Below, one piece after another: positions 1 to 6,277 of a stretch of 6,525 bases of DNA (its first letter is position 1; each line of letters opens with the position of its first letter). The stretch covers positions 1 through 6,525 of the forward strand of contig JAHEIJ010000127.1 of NCBI GenBank assembly GCA_024639445.1, given 5' to 3'. The notes under the pieces are model-generated. The model saw nothing but the letters and a program-made list of their open reading frames with translations, was not told the DNA's origin and did not search any database. The translations under genes and the position numbers were made by a program. The DNA comes from Gammaproteobacteria bacterium (GTDB taxonomy: Bacteria; Pseudomonadota; Gammaproteobacteria; UBA6429; Thiohalophilaceae).

Positions 1-1
1 G

Positions 2-763
2 CAGGCTGGTATTCTGGCCGTATTACTTTTGCTCTTTTGTGGAAATTTATTGTTTTATTTGTCTATCTCCGGCCTGGTAAGATTGTCACCACAAGTCGGC
101 CTCTATCTGGGGTTTTATTTGATATTGGCCATGGTATTTATCATGGCCAGACGAGTTGTTCCGTTTTTTATCGAAAAAGGCGTGGGATATGAGGTTAAAC
201 TCAACAACTGGTTATGGCTGGATATTCTAAGCATCATATTATTTGCTGCATTTGCTTTAAGCGATATCATATGGCCGGATCAGGGAATTGTCGCATTACT
301 TGCTATTTTGTTATTTGTATTACATTCTCTGCGGCTAATCCAATGGCATACATCCGGCATCTGGAAAAAACCGTTACTTTGGGTGCTCTATCTGGCATAT
401 GGATTTATAGCTGTTGGTTTTGCATTAAAGGCAGCCGTGTACCTGGCTGGCGTGTCACCGTTTATCGCTCTTCATGCATTTTCCGTTGGTGGCATTGGCA
501 TGATTACCCTGGGGATGATGAGTCGAGTGGCGTTGGGTCATACCGGCCGAAATGTATTTGACCCACCTCGCATACTGTCTATAATTTTCATTCTTATATT
601 GTTATCTACACTCTTCAGGGTAGTTATGCCGCTGGTCGTGATGTCAAATTATACGTTATGGATAGGTATTTCCCAGATATTTTGGATCAGCAGCTTTGTG
701 GTATTTTCTTTTGTCTACATACCGATGTTGATTAAACCACGCATTGATGGCCAATATGGATAG
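2..763 (+). CDS. nnrS: NnrS family membrane protein, 5'-truncated by window edge
   Basis: Seen: the frame is open to the left edge, so the start lies outside the window and about 253 C-terminal codons remain, ending at TAG. The protein is almost entirely hydrophobic helices, about seven membrane spans, joined by short basic loops. Two conserved NnrS-type stretches are visible: RRVVPFFIEKG (bases 149-181) and ALHAFSVGGIG followed by GMMSRVALGHTGR (about 467-550). Their histidines, at bases 473-475 and 539-541, are candidate heme or copper ligands. Known: NnrS proteins are inner-membrane heme/copper proteins of about 400 residues, linked to denitrification regulons and protection from nitric oxide. 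Inferred: this copy has the same role. A FGE-like gene follows 75 bases downstream on the same strand and may be co-transcribed. A TTG at 29 could be taken as a start, but coding clearly begins further upstream. The family call is secure; the exact role is not. Confidence 0.9.
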   Translation, partial: QAGILAVLLLLFCGNLLFYLSISGLVRLSPQVGLYLGFYLILAMVFIMARRVVPFFIEKGVGYEVKLNNWLWLDILSIILFAAFALSDIIWPDQGIVALLAILLFVLHSLRLIQWHTSGIWKKPLLWVLYLAYGFIAVGFALKAAVYLAGVSPFIALHAFSVGGIGMITLGMMSRVALGHTGRNVFDPPRILSIIFILILLSTLFRVVMPLVVMSNYTLWIGISQIFWISSFVVFSFVYIPMLIKPRIDGQYG

Positions 764-838
764 TAATAAATAGAGATATCTGAGAATTAAAGATGTCTGG
801 TATTTGCAGTAGCGATATCTTCATAGGAGACTTTGACT

Positions 839-1690
839 ATGCACTTACAGGACAGAGAAATGACATCTGTGGCGAGACTAATTCTATATACCTCCATATT
901 CAGCTTCTTGATTCTCTTCACTCTTGAAGTTGATTCCGGTGAATTCAAGCGTAATCGCCTTGATATGGAGTTCGTTTATATTTCTCCTGGTGAATTCCAG
1001 ATGGGAACGCACATAGACGATGCTGAAAATATTGAAGATGAAATGGTTAATCCTGAACCTGGGGTTTTTGACGATGAAAGCCCGAAGCATACAGTGACCA
1101 TCAGCAAGGGTTTTTGGATGCAACGCACGGAAGTGACCCAGGCGCAGTGGCAGCAGGTAATGCAAAACAAGCCAGGCCCACGGGAATACTGGCAGCGTGA
1201 TGATTGGCGGAAATTACCGGTCGTGTCAATCTCGTGGTTTATGGCGCAACGTTTTATTGAAGAGTTGAACAAAACCGACAAGGACTTTCAATATCGTTTA
1301 CCCACCGAGGCGGAGTGGGAATATGCTGCAAGAGCAGGATCAGATGATGTTCGGCCATACCCGGTTTCACTTCTTTCCGAATATGCCTGGTTCATTAAAA
1401 GCTCAGGGGATGAGCCACATCCGGTGGCAACGCGTAAACCCAATGCATGGGGCCTTTATGATACCTTGGGTAATGCCTGGGAATGGGTCAATGACTGGTA
1501 TGCAGCTGATACTTATCAAAAAAGCACTCGGGTCGATCCACAGGGACCGGCAGAAGGCCGATCACGGGTCCGGCGCGGTGGTTCCTATCATTGTCCCTTG
1601 TATCAAACACGACCCGCCTATCGCGCGGCCAATGCCCCCGATACCTCATACTCAGTAATTGGCTTCAGGCTGGTGGCGGAGAAAAAGTAA
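839..1690 (+). CDS. Membrane-anchored SUMF1/FGE-like (formylglycine-generating enzyme fold) protein, possibly NirV-like
   Basis: Seen: 283 residues from ATG 839, preceded by AGGAGA at 825-830 with 8-base spacing; a TTG six bases upstream is less likely. Residues 11-31 form one hydrophobic segment, probably an uncleaved anchor, placing the domain outside the cytoplasm. The SUMF1 domain covers about 43-281: FVYISPGEFQMG (about 45-56), RTEVTQAQW (about 96-104), RLPTEAEWEYAARAG (153-167), NAWGLYDTLGNAWEW (202-216), RVRRGGSYHC (243-252) and a final GFRLV. Cys252, the only cysteine, aligns with the first catalytic Cys of human FGE (GGSYMC). The second catalytic Cys, five residues on, is Thr257 here. 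Known: true FGEs convert a sulfatase Cys to formylglycine using copper held by both cysteines; relatives include EgtB, PvdO and NirV. Inferred: not a conventional FGE. Beside nnrS, a NirV-like role is plausible, but nirK is not visible. No sulfatase is in the window. Confidence 0.88.
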   Translation: MHLQDREMTSVARLILYTSIFSFLILFTLEVDSGEFKRNRLDMEFVYISPGEFQMGTHIDDAENIEDEMVNPEPGVFDDESPKHTVTISKGFWMQRTEVTQAQWQQVMQNKPGPREYWQRDDWRKLPVVSISWFMAQRFIEELNKTDKDFQYRLPTEAEWEYAARAGSDDVRPYPVSLLSEYAWFIKSSGDEPHPVATRKPNAWGLYDTLGNAWEWVNDWYAADTYQKSTRVDPQGPAEGRSRVRRGGSYHCPLYQTRPAYRAANAPDTSYSVIGFRLVAEKK

Positions 1691-1770
1691 AATTAAACAA
1701 ATGCTCCGTTCGACAAACCATCTCCAGATTTAAATATCAGGCGCGGGGTTAAACGCAAGCACTATTCAAT

Positions 1771-2109
1771 CTAATACTGATCAGATGTAGTGCTTTGACT
1801 TTGACCTTGTCCTCCACGGTAGCCTTGACCCATACCTCTACCTTGACCGCGGGGCATCGGTTCATCCGGGAGTGTAACGCCTTGAGCCTTGGCCCGTTCC
1901 TGCATCATTTCATGGTGTTGGCGGCGATAGGCTTCGCGTTCCGCCTCGGTATTGAAACTGCGCATTGTGGCACGATGTTCGGCACGCTCCTGTTCCGTCA
2001 TCAATTGATATCCATACATAGTGTCCTCGGAAAACGCAGTTGGTGTACCGGGCATAAGCACTAAGATACTAATAGCGGCTAACAACTGGATATATGTTCG
2101 ATGCTTCAT
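1771..2109 (-). CDS. Small secreted hypothetical protein with His/Met-containing charged helix and Gly/Gln-rich tail
   Basis: Seen: 112 residues. The start is well set by AAGGAG at 2122-2117 on the minus strand, 7 bases before ATG. Residues 1-27 look like a Sec signal peptide: basic MKHR, a hydrophobic core to about residue 19, then a small-residue region with possible cleavage near PTA or AFS. The mature part starts with MYGYQLMTEQERAEH, continues as a highly charged helix (about 36-75) with H45, H65, H66, M49, M68 and M69, reaches GVTLPDEP, and ends in a Gly/Gln/Arg-rich low-complexity tail (about 87-105) and a Ser/Thr end. The mature protein has no cysteine. I recognise only a general resemblance to short periplasmic proteobacterial proteins of unknown function. 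The His/Met pattern could mean metal binding, or a Spy/CpxP-like periplasmic helix, but neither is shown. It converges with the FGE-like gene and diverges from the aldehyde oxidoreductase operon. Confidence 0.8.
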   Translation of the reverse strand: MKHRTYIQLLAAISILVLMPGTPTAFSEDTMYGYQLMTEQERAEHRATMRSFNTEAEREAYRRQHHEMMQERAKAQGVTLPDEPMPRGQGRGMGQGYRGGQGQSQSTTSDQY

Positions 2110-2284
2110 GTTCCATCTCCTTAGATATTACAATTCAGAATCAAAAAAAGTATTGCATCAAAATGCGAATCGCTTTCCAGTGATGACTCCTGGTTTAGCT
2201 ATGAAAGGCTGTATCTACATAGTGTTTAACGTACCGGTAATCAAGGCGTTGACCTGAATATTACTATGTGACCTTTAGCATTTT

Positions 2285-2309
2285 TTTCAGCCATAAAAGT
2301 TAACTGAAA
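2285..2309. repeat. Inverted repeat TTTCAG-N13-CTGAAA
   Basis: Perfect 6-base arms lie at 2285-2290 and 2304-2309, just after a run of seven T. The spacer also contains the palindrome AGTTAACT's first part, so alternative foldings exist. It could be an operator half-site pair. The same TTTCAG element recurs in the longer repeat at 2488-2517, but with a different spacer (10 rather than 13 bases), which weakens the idea of one shared regulator. A repeat of this length can arise by chance in AT-rich DNA. Confidence 0.3.
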
Positions 2310-2487
2310 TACTCAACATTTTATCAAATACAAATCCTATCAATATGACCAGGTGTTTATATTCCCTGGATCTGGCAACTCTATAATTGAGTATCCGCGC
2401 GCTATTGTTATTTTCGACATTTTAACGCTTTATCCATTTTGGGTCAGTTGGAAATTACCAAGAACGACTTCTTGTTACTTTTTGTCA

Positions 2488-2517
2488 TTATTTTCAGATA
2501 TTTTAATCTGGAAGTAA
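2488..2517. repeat. 12-base-arm inverted repeat, possible operator or leader hairpin
   Basis: The left arm TTATTTTCAGAT (2488-2499) and right arm ATCTGGAAGTAA (2506-2517) flank a six-base spacer ATTTTA. Ten of twelve positions are complementary, and the two exceptions are G-T pairs. As RNA it would be a continuous 12-bp stem with two G-U wobbles. As DNA it is an imperfect palindrome of a size typical for a dimeric regulator. It lies 137 bases before the aorA start codon. A terminator role is unlikely because no T-run follows it on the + strand and the stem is AT-rich. Confidence 0.5.
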
Positions 2518-2524
2518 GCGTTCT

Positions 2525-2543
2525 CTAATATGTTTGACATTAG
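2525..2543 (+). promoter_or_regulatory. Small bulged hairpin in putative aor leader
   Basis: CTAATATGT (2525-2533) can pair with ACATTAG (2537-2543) around the loop TTG, giving seven pairs with a two-base bulge in the 5' arm. It is weak alone and noted because it sits between two stronger inverted repeats ahead of the aor operon. A perfect -35-like TTGACA overlaps it (2534-2539), so it may only be promoter sequence. Confidence 0.25.
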
Positions 2544-2584
2544 TAAATAGACGATTAACCTCAAGTGATAAACGTTCACAATTT

Positions 2585-2632
2585 ACCTGAGAGATAATGT
2601 GATGGTCCAGGAACATACTATCTACCTCAGGT
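2585..2632 (+). promoter_or_regulatory. Long bulged hairpin immediately upstream of the aorA ribosome binding site (candidate RNA leader element)
   Basis: Seen: three stacked helices in register. ACCTGAG (2585-2591) pairs with CTCAGGT (2626-2632); AGATA (2592-2596) with TATCT (2619-2623); ATGT (2597-2600) with ACAT (2613-2616). That makes 16 Watson-Crick pairs without a mismatch. Two AC dinucleotide bulges (2617-2618 and 2624-2625) both lie on the 3' side, and the 12-base loop GATGGTCCAGGA may close a further TGG/CCA. The hairpin ends 9 bases before the SD-like GAGGG (2642-2646). One-sided bulges suit a folded RNA better than a DNA operator. No T-run follows, so it is not an intrinsic terminator. 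Inferred: a translational or ligand-responsive leader for the aldehyde oxidoreductase operon. I could not match it to a known riboswitch from memory. Pterin-cofactor (Moco/tungsten cofactor) RNAs precede some such operons and are an obvious comparison. Confidence 0.5.
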
Positions 2633-2653
2633 TGACAGCATGAGGGAAAATAT

Positions 2654-3133
2654 ATGCAAATGTCCTTGTTAATCGATGCCGGTAAATGTACAGGTTGCGT
2701 CCAATGCGAATTAGCCTGTTCTCTGGAGAATGAGGGCATTTTTAATCCGGCCAAGTCCAGGATTCGCATCTTTACCTTTCATTATGAGGGACGATTTGTT
2801 CCATATACCTGCACTCAATGTGCCGAGGCCTGGTGTATGCAGGCATGCCCGGTCGATGCCATTGCCTATGATGCAGCAACTGGTGCAAAGGTGATTCTTG
2901 AAGCCGCCTGCGTGGGATGTAAAGTCTGCACAATCGCTTGTCCCTTCGGTACCGTTAACTACAACAGTGATACTGGTAAAGTGATCAAGTGCGATCTTTG
3001 TGGCGGCGATCCTGAGTGTGCCAAGGCATGTCCCACCGAAGCGATTACCTATGTCGATGCAGACCAGACGGGCTATGAAAGAATGCGCGCCTGGGCTGTT
3101 AAAACCGATGCTGGCTCAACTGCAATCGCCTAA
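2654..3133 (+). CDS. aorA: Aldehyde oxidoreductase ferredoxin-like subunit with four [4Fe-4S] motifs
   Basis: Seen: 159 residues; GAGGG at 2642-2646 stands 7 bases before ATG 2654, making it better placed than the in-frame ATG at 2660. Sixteen cysteines form four cluster motifs: C12-x2-C15-x2-C18-x3-C22; C53-x2-C56-x4-C61-x3-C65; C86-x2-C89-x2-C92-x3-C96; C113-x2-C116-x5-C122-x3-C126. Proline follows the last Cys of motifs two to four. There is no signal peptide, so it is cytoplasmic. Known: polyferredoxin subunits of this layout (HycB/DmsB-like) carry electrons; AorA of Aromatoleum-type tungsten aldehyde oxidoreductases has this size and four clusters, and can stack with AorB into filaments capped by AorC. 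Inferred: it relays electrons between the W-pterin of AorB and the FAD of AorC. It is the first gene of the operon, 17 bases before aorB, with a structured upstream region. The ferredoxin call is very secure; the AorA assignment rests mainly on gene order. Confidence 0.93.
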   Translation: MQMSLLIDAGKCTGCVQCELACSLENEGIFNPAKSRIRIFTFHYEGRFVPYTCTQCAEAWCMQACPVDAIAYDAATGAKVILEAACVGCKVCTIACPFGTVNYNSDTGKVIKCDLCGGDPECAKACPTEAITYVDADQTGYERMRAWAVKTDAGSTAIA

Positions 3134-3150
3134 CCTGGAGGGACACAACT

Positions 3151-5004
3151 ATGTCATGGACCGGAAATATTTTACGTGTCAATCTGACTAAAGGCACTTG
3201 CAAAGCCGAAACATTAAATAACGACTGGGCCCAGGATTACCTGGGGCAACGCGGTCTGGCAACAAAATACCTGGTAGAGGAGGTTGACGCCAAAGTCGAT
3301 GCTCTTGCACCTGAAAATAAAATGATTATGGCTACCGGTCCGTTGACCGGGACAATGGCATCCACTGGCGGTCGTTATTCTGTGATAACCAAGAGTCCTT
3401 TAACCAATTGTGTTGCCTGTTCCAACTCAGGTGGTTTTATTGGTGCCGAGATTAAAAATGCGGGTTGGGATATGATTATATTTGAAGGTAAATCAAAGAA
3501 GCCGGTTTATCTTTATCTTGTTAACGACAAGGCAGAACTACTACCTGCGGATGACATATGGGGCACCACGGTCTGGCACACCGACGAGTGGCTGCATAAA
3601 CAACATCAAGATCCCATGTTACGCATTGCGGCAGTTGGACGCTCCGCCGAAGCAGGCTGCCTTTATGCGGCAATCGTTAATGATATGCATCGCGCCGCAG
3701 GCCGGTCCGGTGTTGGAACGGTAATGGCATCCAAAAATCTTAAGGCGATCGCCGTACGGGGTACTAAAGGCATCGGCAATATAAAGGATCCCGCCAGATT
3801 TATGGCTGCTGTTAATGCCGGCAAAAAGGTGCTTGCCGACAATGCAGTTACCAGCCAGGGCTTGCCAACCTATGGCACCCAGGTCTTGATGAATGTCATC
3901 AACGAGATGGGCGCCTTACCTGCTAATAATATGCAAGACGTTCAATTTGAAGGTGCACAGAATGTGTCAGGTGAAGCGATGCATGAACCACGCAAGTCAG
4001 ATGGCAAGCCAAATCTGACGACGAATGCGGGCTGTTTTGGTTGCACCATCGCCTGTGGCCGTATTTCGACAATTGATAAAGGCCATTTTTCCGTTGAAAA
4101 TAAACCAGAGTACTGGGGAAACTCCGGTGGTTTGGAATATGAAGCCGCCTGGGCTTTGGGACCTGATACCGGCGTGGATGATATTGATGCTTTAACCTAT
4201 GCGAACTTCCTGTGTAACGAAGATGGTTTTGATCCAATATCATTTGGTTCCACTCTTGCGGCTGCCATGGAACTCTTCGGGATGGGTGTTATAACCACCA
4301 AAGAAACCAATGGAATGGAATTGAAGTTTGGATCAGCCGATGCCCTGGTCTGGGCGGTCGAGAAAATGACTACCGGTGAAGGTTTTGGTAAAGACCTGGG
4401 GCTAGGATCAAAACGCTTGTGTGAGAAGTACGGGCATCCTGAATTGTCCATGACCGTGAAAGGTCAGGAATTTCCGGCCTATGATCCGCGAGGTATTCAG
4501 GGCATGGGCCTAGCTTATGCCACTTCCAACCGGGGAGCCTGTCATCTGCGTGGTTATACCGTGGCATCAGAAGTATTGGGTATCCCTGAGAAAACCGATC
4601 CCCTTGTAACAGAGGGCAAGGCAGGCCTGGTGAAAGCTTTTCAGGATGCCACGGCTGCCGTTGACTCCAGTGGTCTGTGTCTGTTTACGACGTTTGCCTG
4701 GTCATTGGAAGATATAGCGCCCCAGGTCGATGCGGCTTGTGAAGGTGACTGGAGCGCTGAACGCCTGGCTGAAGCAGGGGAGCGGATTTGGAATATGGAA
4801 CGTGACTTTAACCTCCGAGCAGGCTTGACCGGCGCCGATGATACCTTGCCCAAGCGCTTGTTAAAGGATGCTGCCAAGACCGGGCCAGCGAAAGGACGGG
4901 TCAATGATCTGGATAAAATGCTGCCCGAGTATTACGAACAACGTGGCTGGAGCAATGATGGCGTGCCAACCCCTGCAACCCGCCAACGTTTGGGGCTGGC
5001 CTGA
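3151..5004 (+). CDS. aorB: Tungsten-dependent aldehyde:(ferredoxin) oxidoreductase catalytic subunit
   Basis: Seen: 617 residues, the usual AOR-family length, with GGAGGG at 3137-3142 placed 8 bases before ATG. The N-terminal pterin-binding domain opens with TGNILRVNLTKG and contains LGQRGLATKY and ATGPLTGT; KSPLTNCVACSNSGG (81-95) follows. The [4Fe-4S] ligands are C295, C298 and C302 (AGCFGCTIAC) with C510 in DSSGLC. E329/E331 in GGLEYE and H465 in RGACHLRGY correspond by motif and spacing to the acid and histidine near the metal in Pyrococcus AOR. Known: the family binds W (rarely Mo) through two metal-binding pterins and oxidises aldehydes to carboxylic acids; members with AorA and AorC partners pass electrons to NAD+. 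Inferred: a cytoplasmic AorABC complex with unknown preferred aldehyde. It could instead belong to another AOR-family branch such as BamB, but the neighbours favour AorB. W rather than Mo is inferred from family only; no tungstate transporter is in view. Confidence 0.93.
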   Translation: MSWTGNILRVNLTKGTCKAETLNNDWAQDYLGQRGLATKYLVEEVDAKVDALAPENKMIMATGPLTGTMASTGGRYSVITKSPLTNCVACSNSGGFIGAEIKNAGWDMIIFEGKSKKPVYLYLVNDKAELLPADDIWGTTVWHTDEWLHKQHQDPMLRIAAVGRSAEAGCLYAAIVNDMHRAAGRSGVGTVMASKNLKAIAVRGTKGIGNIKDPARFMAAVNAGKKVLADNAVTSQGLPTYGTQVLMNVINEMGALPANNMQDVQFEGAQNVSGEAMHEPRKSDGKPNLTTNAGCFGCTIACGRISTIDKGHFSVENKPEYWGNSGGLEYEAAWALGPDTGVDDIDALTYANFLCNEDGFDPISFGSTLAAAMELFGMGVITTKETNGMELKFGSADALVWAVEKMTTGEGFGKDLGLGSKRLCEKYGHPELSMTVKGQEFPAYDPRGIQGMGLAYATSNRGACHLRGYTVASEVLGIPEKTDPLVTEGKAGLVKAFQDATAAVDSSGLCLFTTFAWSLEDIAPQVDAACEGDWSAERLAEAGERIWNMERDFNLRAGLTGADDTLPKRLLKDAAKTGPAKGRVNDLDKMLPEYYEQRGWSNDGVPTPATRQRLGLA

Positions 5005-5025
5005 CGCCCGCGCAAAGGAGTAATA

Positions 5026-6273
5026 ATGCTTCATGTTGTCATCGGCGCAGGTCCTGCAGGCGTTACTGCATGCGAAATGCTGCGCGATCTGGATGCTGCA
5101 GCACGCATTACCCTGATTAGTGGCGAGCCAGAACCACCATATTCACGTATGGCAATTCCATACCTTTTAGTAAATGACATCAAGGAAGACGGAACTTACT
5201 TGCGTAAATCGGAAAATTATTTTCCTGATCATCAAATAGACGTTCAGCATATATCAGTAACCGCGATAAACCCTGAAGACAAATCGATTCGTTTTGAAGA
5301 TGGTAATTCCCTTGACTACGATCGCTTACTGATTGCAACAGGCGCATCACCAATACAGCCGCCTATTCAGGGCATTGAGCTTCCCGGGGTTCATCAATGC
5401 TGGACATTAGATGATGCACGCGCTATTGCTGCGCGTGCCTTGCCAGATACCTCTGTGGTACTTGTAGGCGCAGGGTTCATTGGTTGTATTATCCTGGAAG
5501 CCCTGGTCAAACGTGGATGCCAGCTAACGGTAGTGGAACGCGAAGATCGGATGGTACCGCGGATGCTGGATAATACTGCCGGGGGTCTATTGAAACGTTG
5601 GTGTGAAAACCAGGGGATAACAGTACTCACTAACACTGCTGTTAATCAAATAGCGGAAAAGAAAAATAAATTATCAGTCAGCCTGGATAATGGTAACACT
5701 ATAACTGCAGGGTTAGTCATTACAGCAGCAGGAGTAAGATCCAATATTGATTTCCTTACTGGTTCCAACATTGACACCGATCAGGGGATACTTGTTAATC
5801 AATATCTTCAATCAAATCAGGAAGGAATTTTTGCCGCCGGTGATGTCGCCCAGGGTAGAGACTTTACAACAGGTGGTTTTGCAGTACAGGCGGTTCAACC
5901 CACCGCAGTGGAACATGGTCGTATTGCGGCTACGAATATGGTGAAACCTGATAGTTTAAGCTATCCAGGCAGCCTCAATATGAATGTGTTGGATACACTC
6001 GGTCTAATATCAATTTCATTTGGTCAGTGGATGGGAAATGCTGATGGCGATAGTGTCGTATTACTGGATGATGCTCAATATCGCTATCTCAACTTGCAGT
6101 TCGATGGCGAGTATTTGACGGGCGCCAGTAGCCTGGGGCACACTCAACATATGGGCGTGCTAAGAGGATTGATACGTAGTAGAGTGCCACTTGGTATTTG
6201 GAAGAAACGCCTGATGGATGATCCGACACGCCTGATGGAGGCCTATCTCGGATCTGTACAAAGCTTGGTTTAA
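5026..6273 (+). CDS. aorC: FAD-dependent NAD(P)H oxidoreductase subunit of aldehyde oxidoreductase
   Basis: Seen: 415 residues (about 45 kDa); AAAGGAG at 5014-5020 lies 5 bases before ATG. The architecture is that of two-dinucleotide-binding-domain flavoproteins. FAD binding: GAGPAG (7-12), PYSRMAIPYLL (38-48), ATGASP (104-109) and AAGDVA (270-275, the late FAD motif). NAD(P)H binding: GAGFIG (148-153), with E171 at the end of the second strand, which usually favours NADH over NADPH. The C-terminal 110 residues form the interface-like domain. There is no CxxC redox-active disulfide, separating it from glutathione-reductase types, and no Fe-S motif. Known: AorC of the Aromatoleum enzyme is an FAD subunit of this size that reduces NAD+. 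Inferred: it accepts electrons from AorA. It starts 21 bases after aorB and is followed after 4 bases by the MoaD-like gene. Outside this context it would be called a NirB- or rubredoxin-reductase-like FAD oxidoreductase. Confidence 0.9.
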   Translation: MLHVVIGAGPAGVTACEMLRDLDAAARITLISGEPEPPYSRMAIPYLLVNDIKEDGTYLRKSENYFPDHQIDVQHISVTAINPEDKSIRFEDGNSLDYDRLLIATGASPIQPPIQGIELPGVHQCWTLDDARAIAARALPDTSVVLVGAGFIGCIILEALVKRGCQLTVVEREDRMVPRMLDNTAGGLLKRWCENQGITVLTNTAVNQIAEKKNKLSVSLDNGNTITAGLVITAAGVRSNIDFLTGSNIDTDQGILVNQYLQSNQEGIFAAGDVAQGRDFTTGGFAVQAVQPTAVEHGRIAATNMVKPDSLSYPGSLNMNVLDTLGLISISFGQWMGNADGDSVVLLDDAQYRYLNLQFDGEYLTGASSLGHTQHMGVLRGLIRSRVPLGIWKKRLMDDPTRLMEAYLGSVQSLV

Positions 6274-6277
6274 TTCT

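Larger units (their letters stand above)
2110..2653. other. 544-base AT-rich intergenic region between divergent genes
   Basis: I see no credible gene here. Because the flanking genes are divergent, it should carry promoters for both. A perfect -10 hexamer TATAAT lies at 2382-2387 on the + strand, but no good -35 sits 16-18 bases upstream. A TTGACA at 2534-2539 lacks a convincing -10. I found no sigma-54 GG-N10-GC pattern and no clear FNR-type TTGAT-N4-ATCAA box. Small palindromes occur: TACCGGTA at 2232-2239, and TTTCAG/CTGAAA arms at 2285-2290 and 2304-2309. The strongest structure is in the final 170 bases and is listed separately. Confidence 0.7.

Noticed and set aside
774..820. Inverted repeat AGATATC / GATATCT between nnrS and the FGE-like gene
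   Set aside because: Only 7-base AT-rich arms with a 33-base loop and no T-run; not a credible terminator or operator on this evidence.
1691..1770. Possible bidirectional terminator between the converging FGE-like and secreted-protein genes
   Set aside because: I looked for a GC-rich stem with flanking T- or A-runs in these 80 bases and found none; the CTGATCAG palindrome at 1777-1784 lies in coding sequence and is too short.
2021..2257. 78-codon + strand frame over the start of the secreted-protein gene
   Set aside because: Antisense to the signal peptide of a well-supported gene, with no convincing ribosome binding site or recognisable features.
2382..2387. TATAAT as the aor operon promoter
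   Set aside because: Perfect -10 hexamer but no -35 at suitable spacing, and such hexamers are expected by chance in AT-rich DNA; not listed as a promoter.
2565..2579. CRP/FNR-like site GTGA-N7-TCAC
   Set aside because: The spacer is 7 rather than 6 bases and the arms are only four bases, so it is off-consensus for CRP and lacks the FNR TTGAT/ATCAA cores.
2503..2769. 88-codon minus-strand open frame across the aor leader and aorA start
   Set aside because: It overlaps the strongly supported aorA start and the hairpin region, shows no recognisable domain, and its composition looks like the complement of ferredoxin coding sequence.
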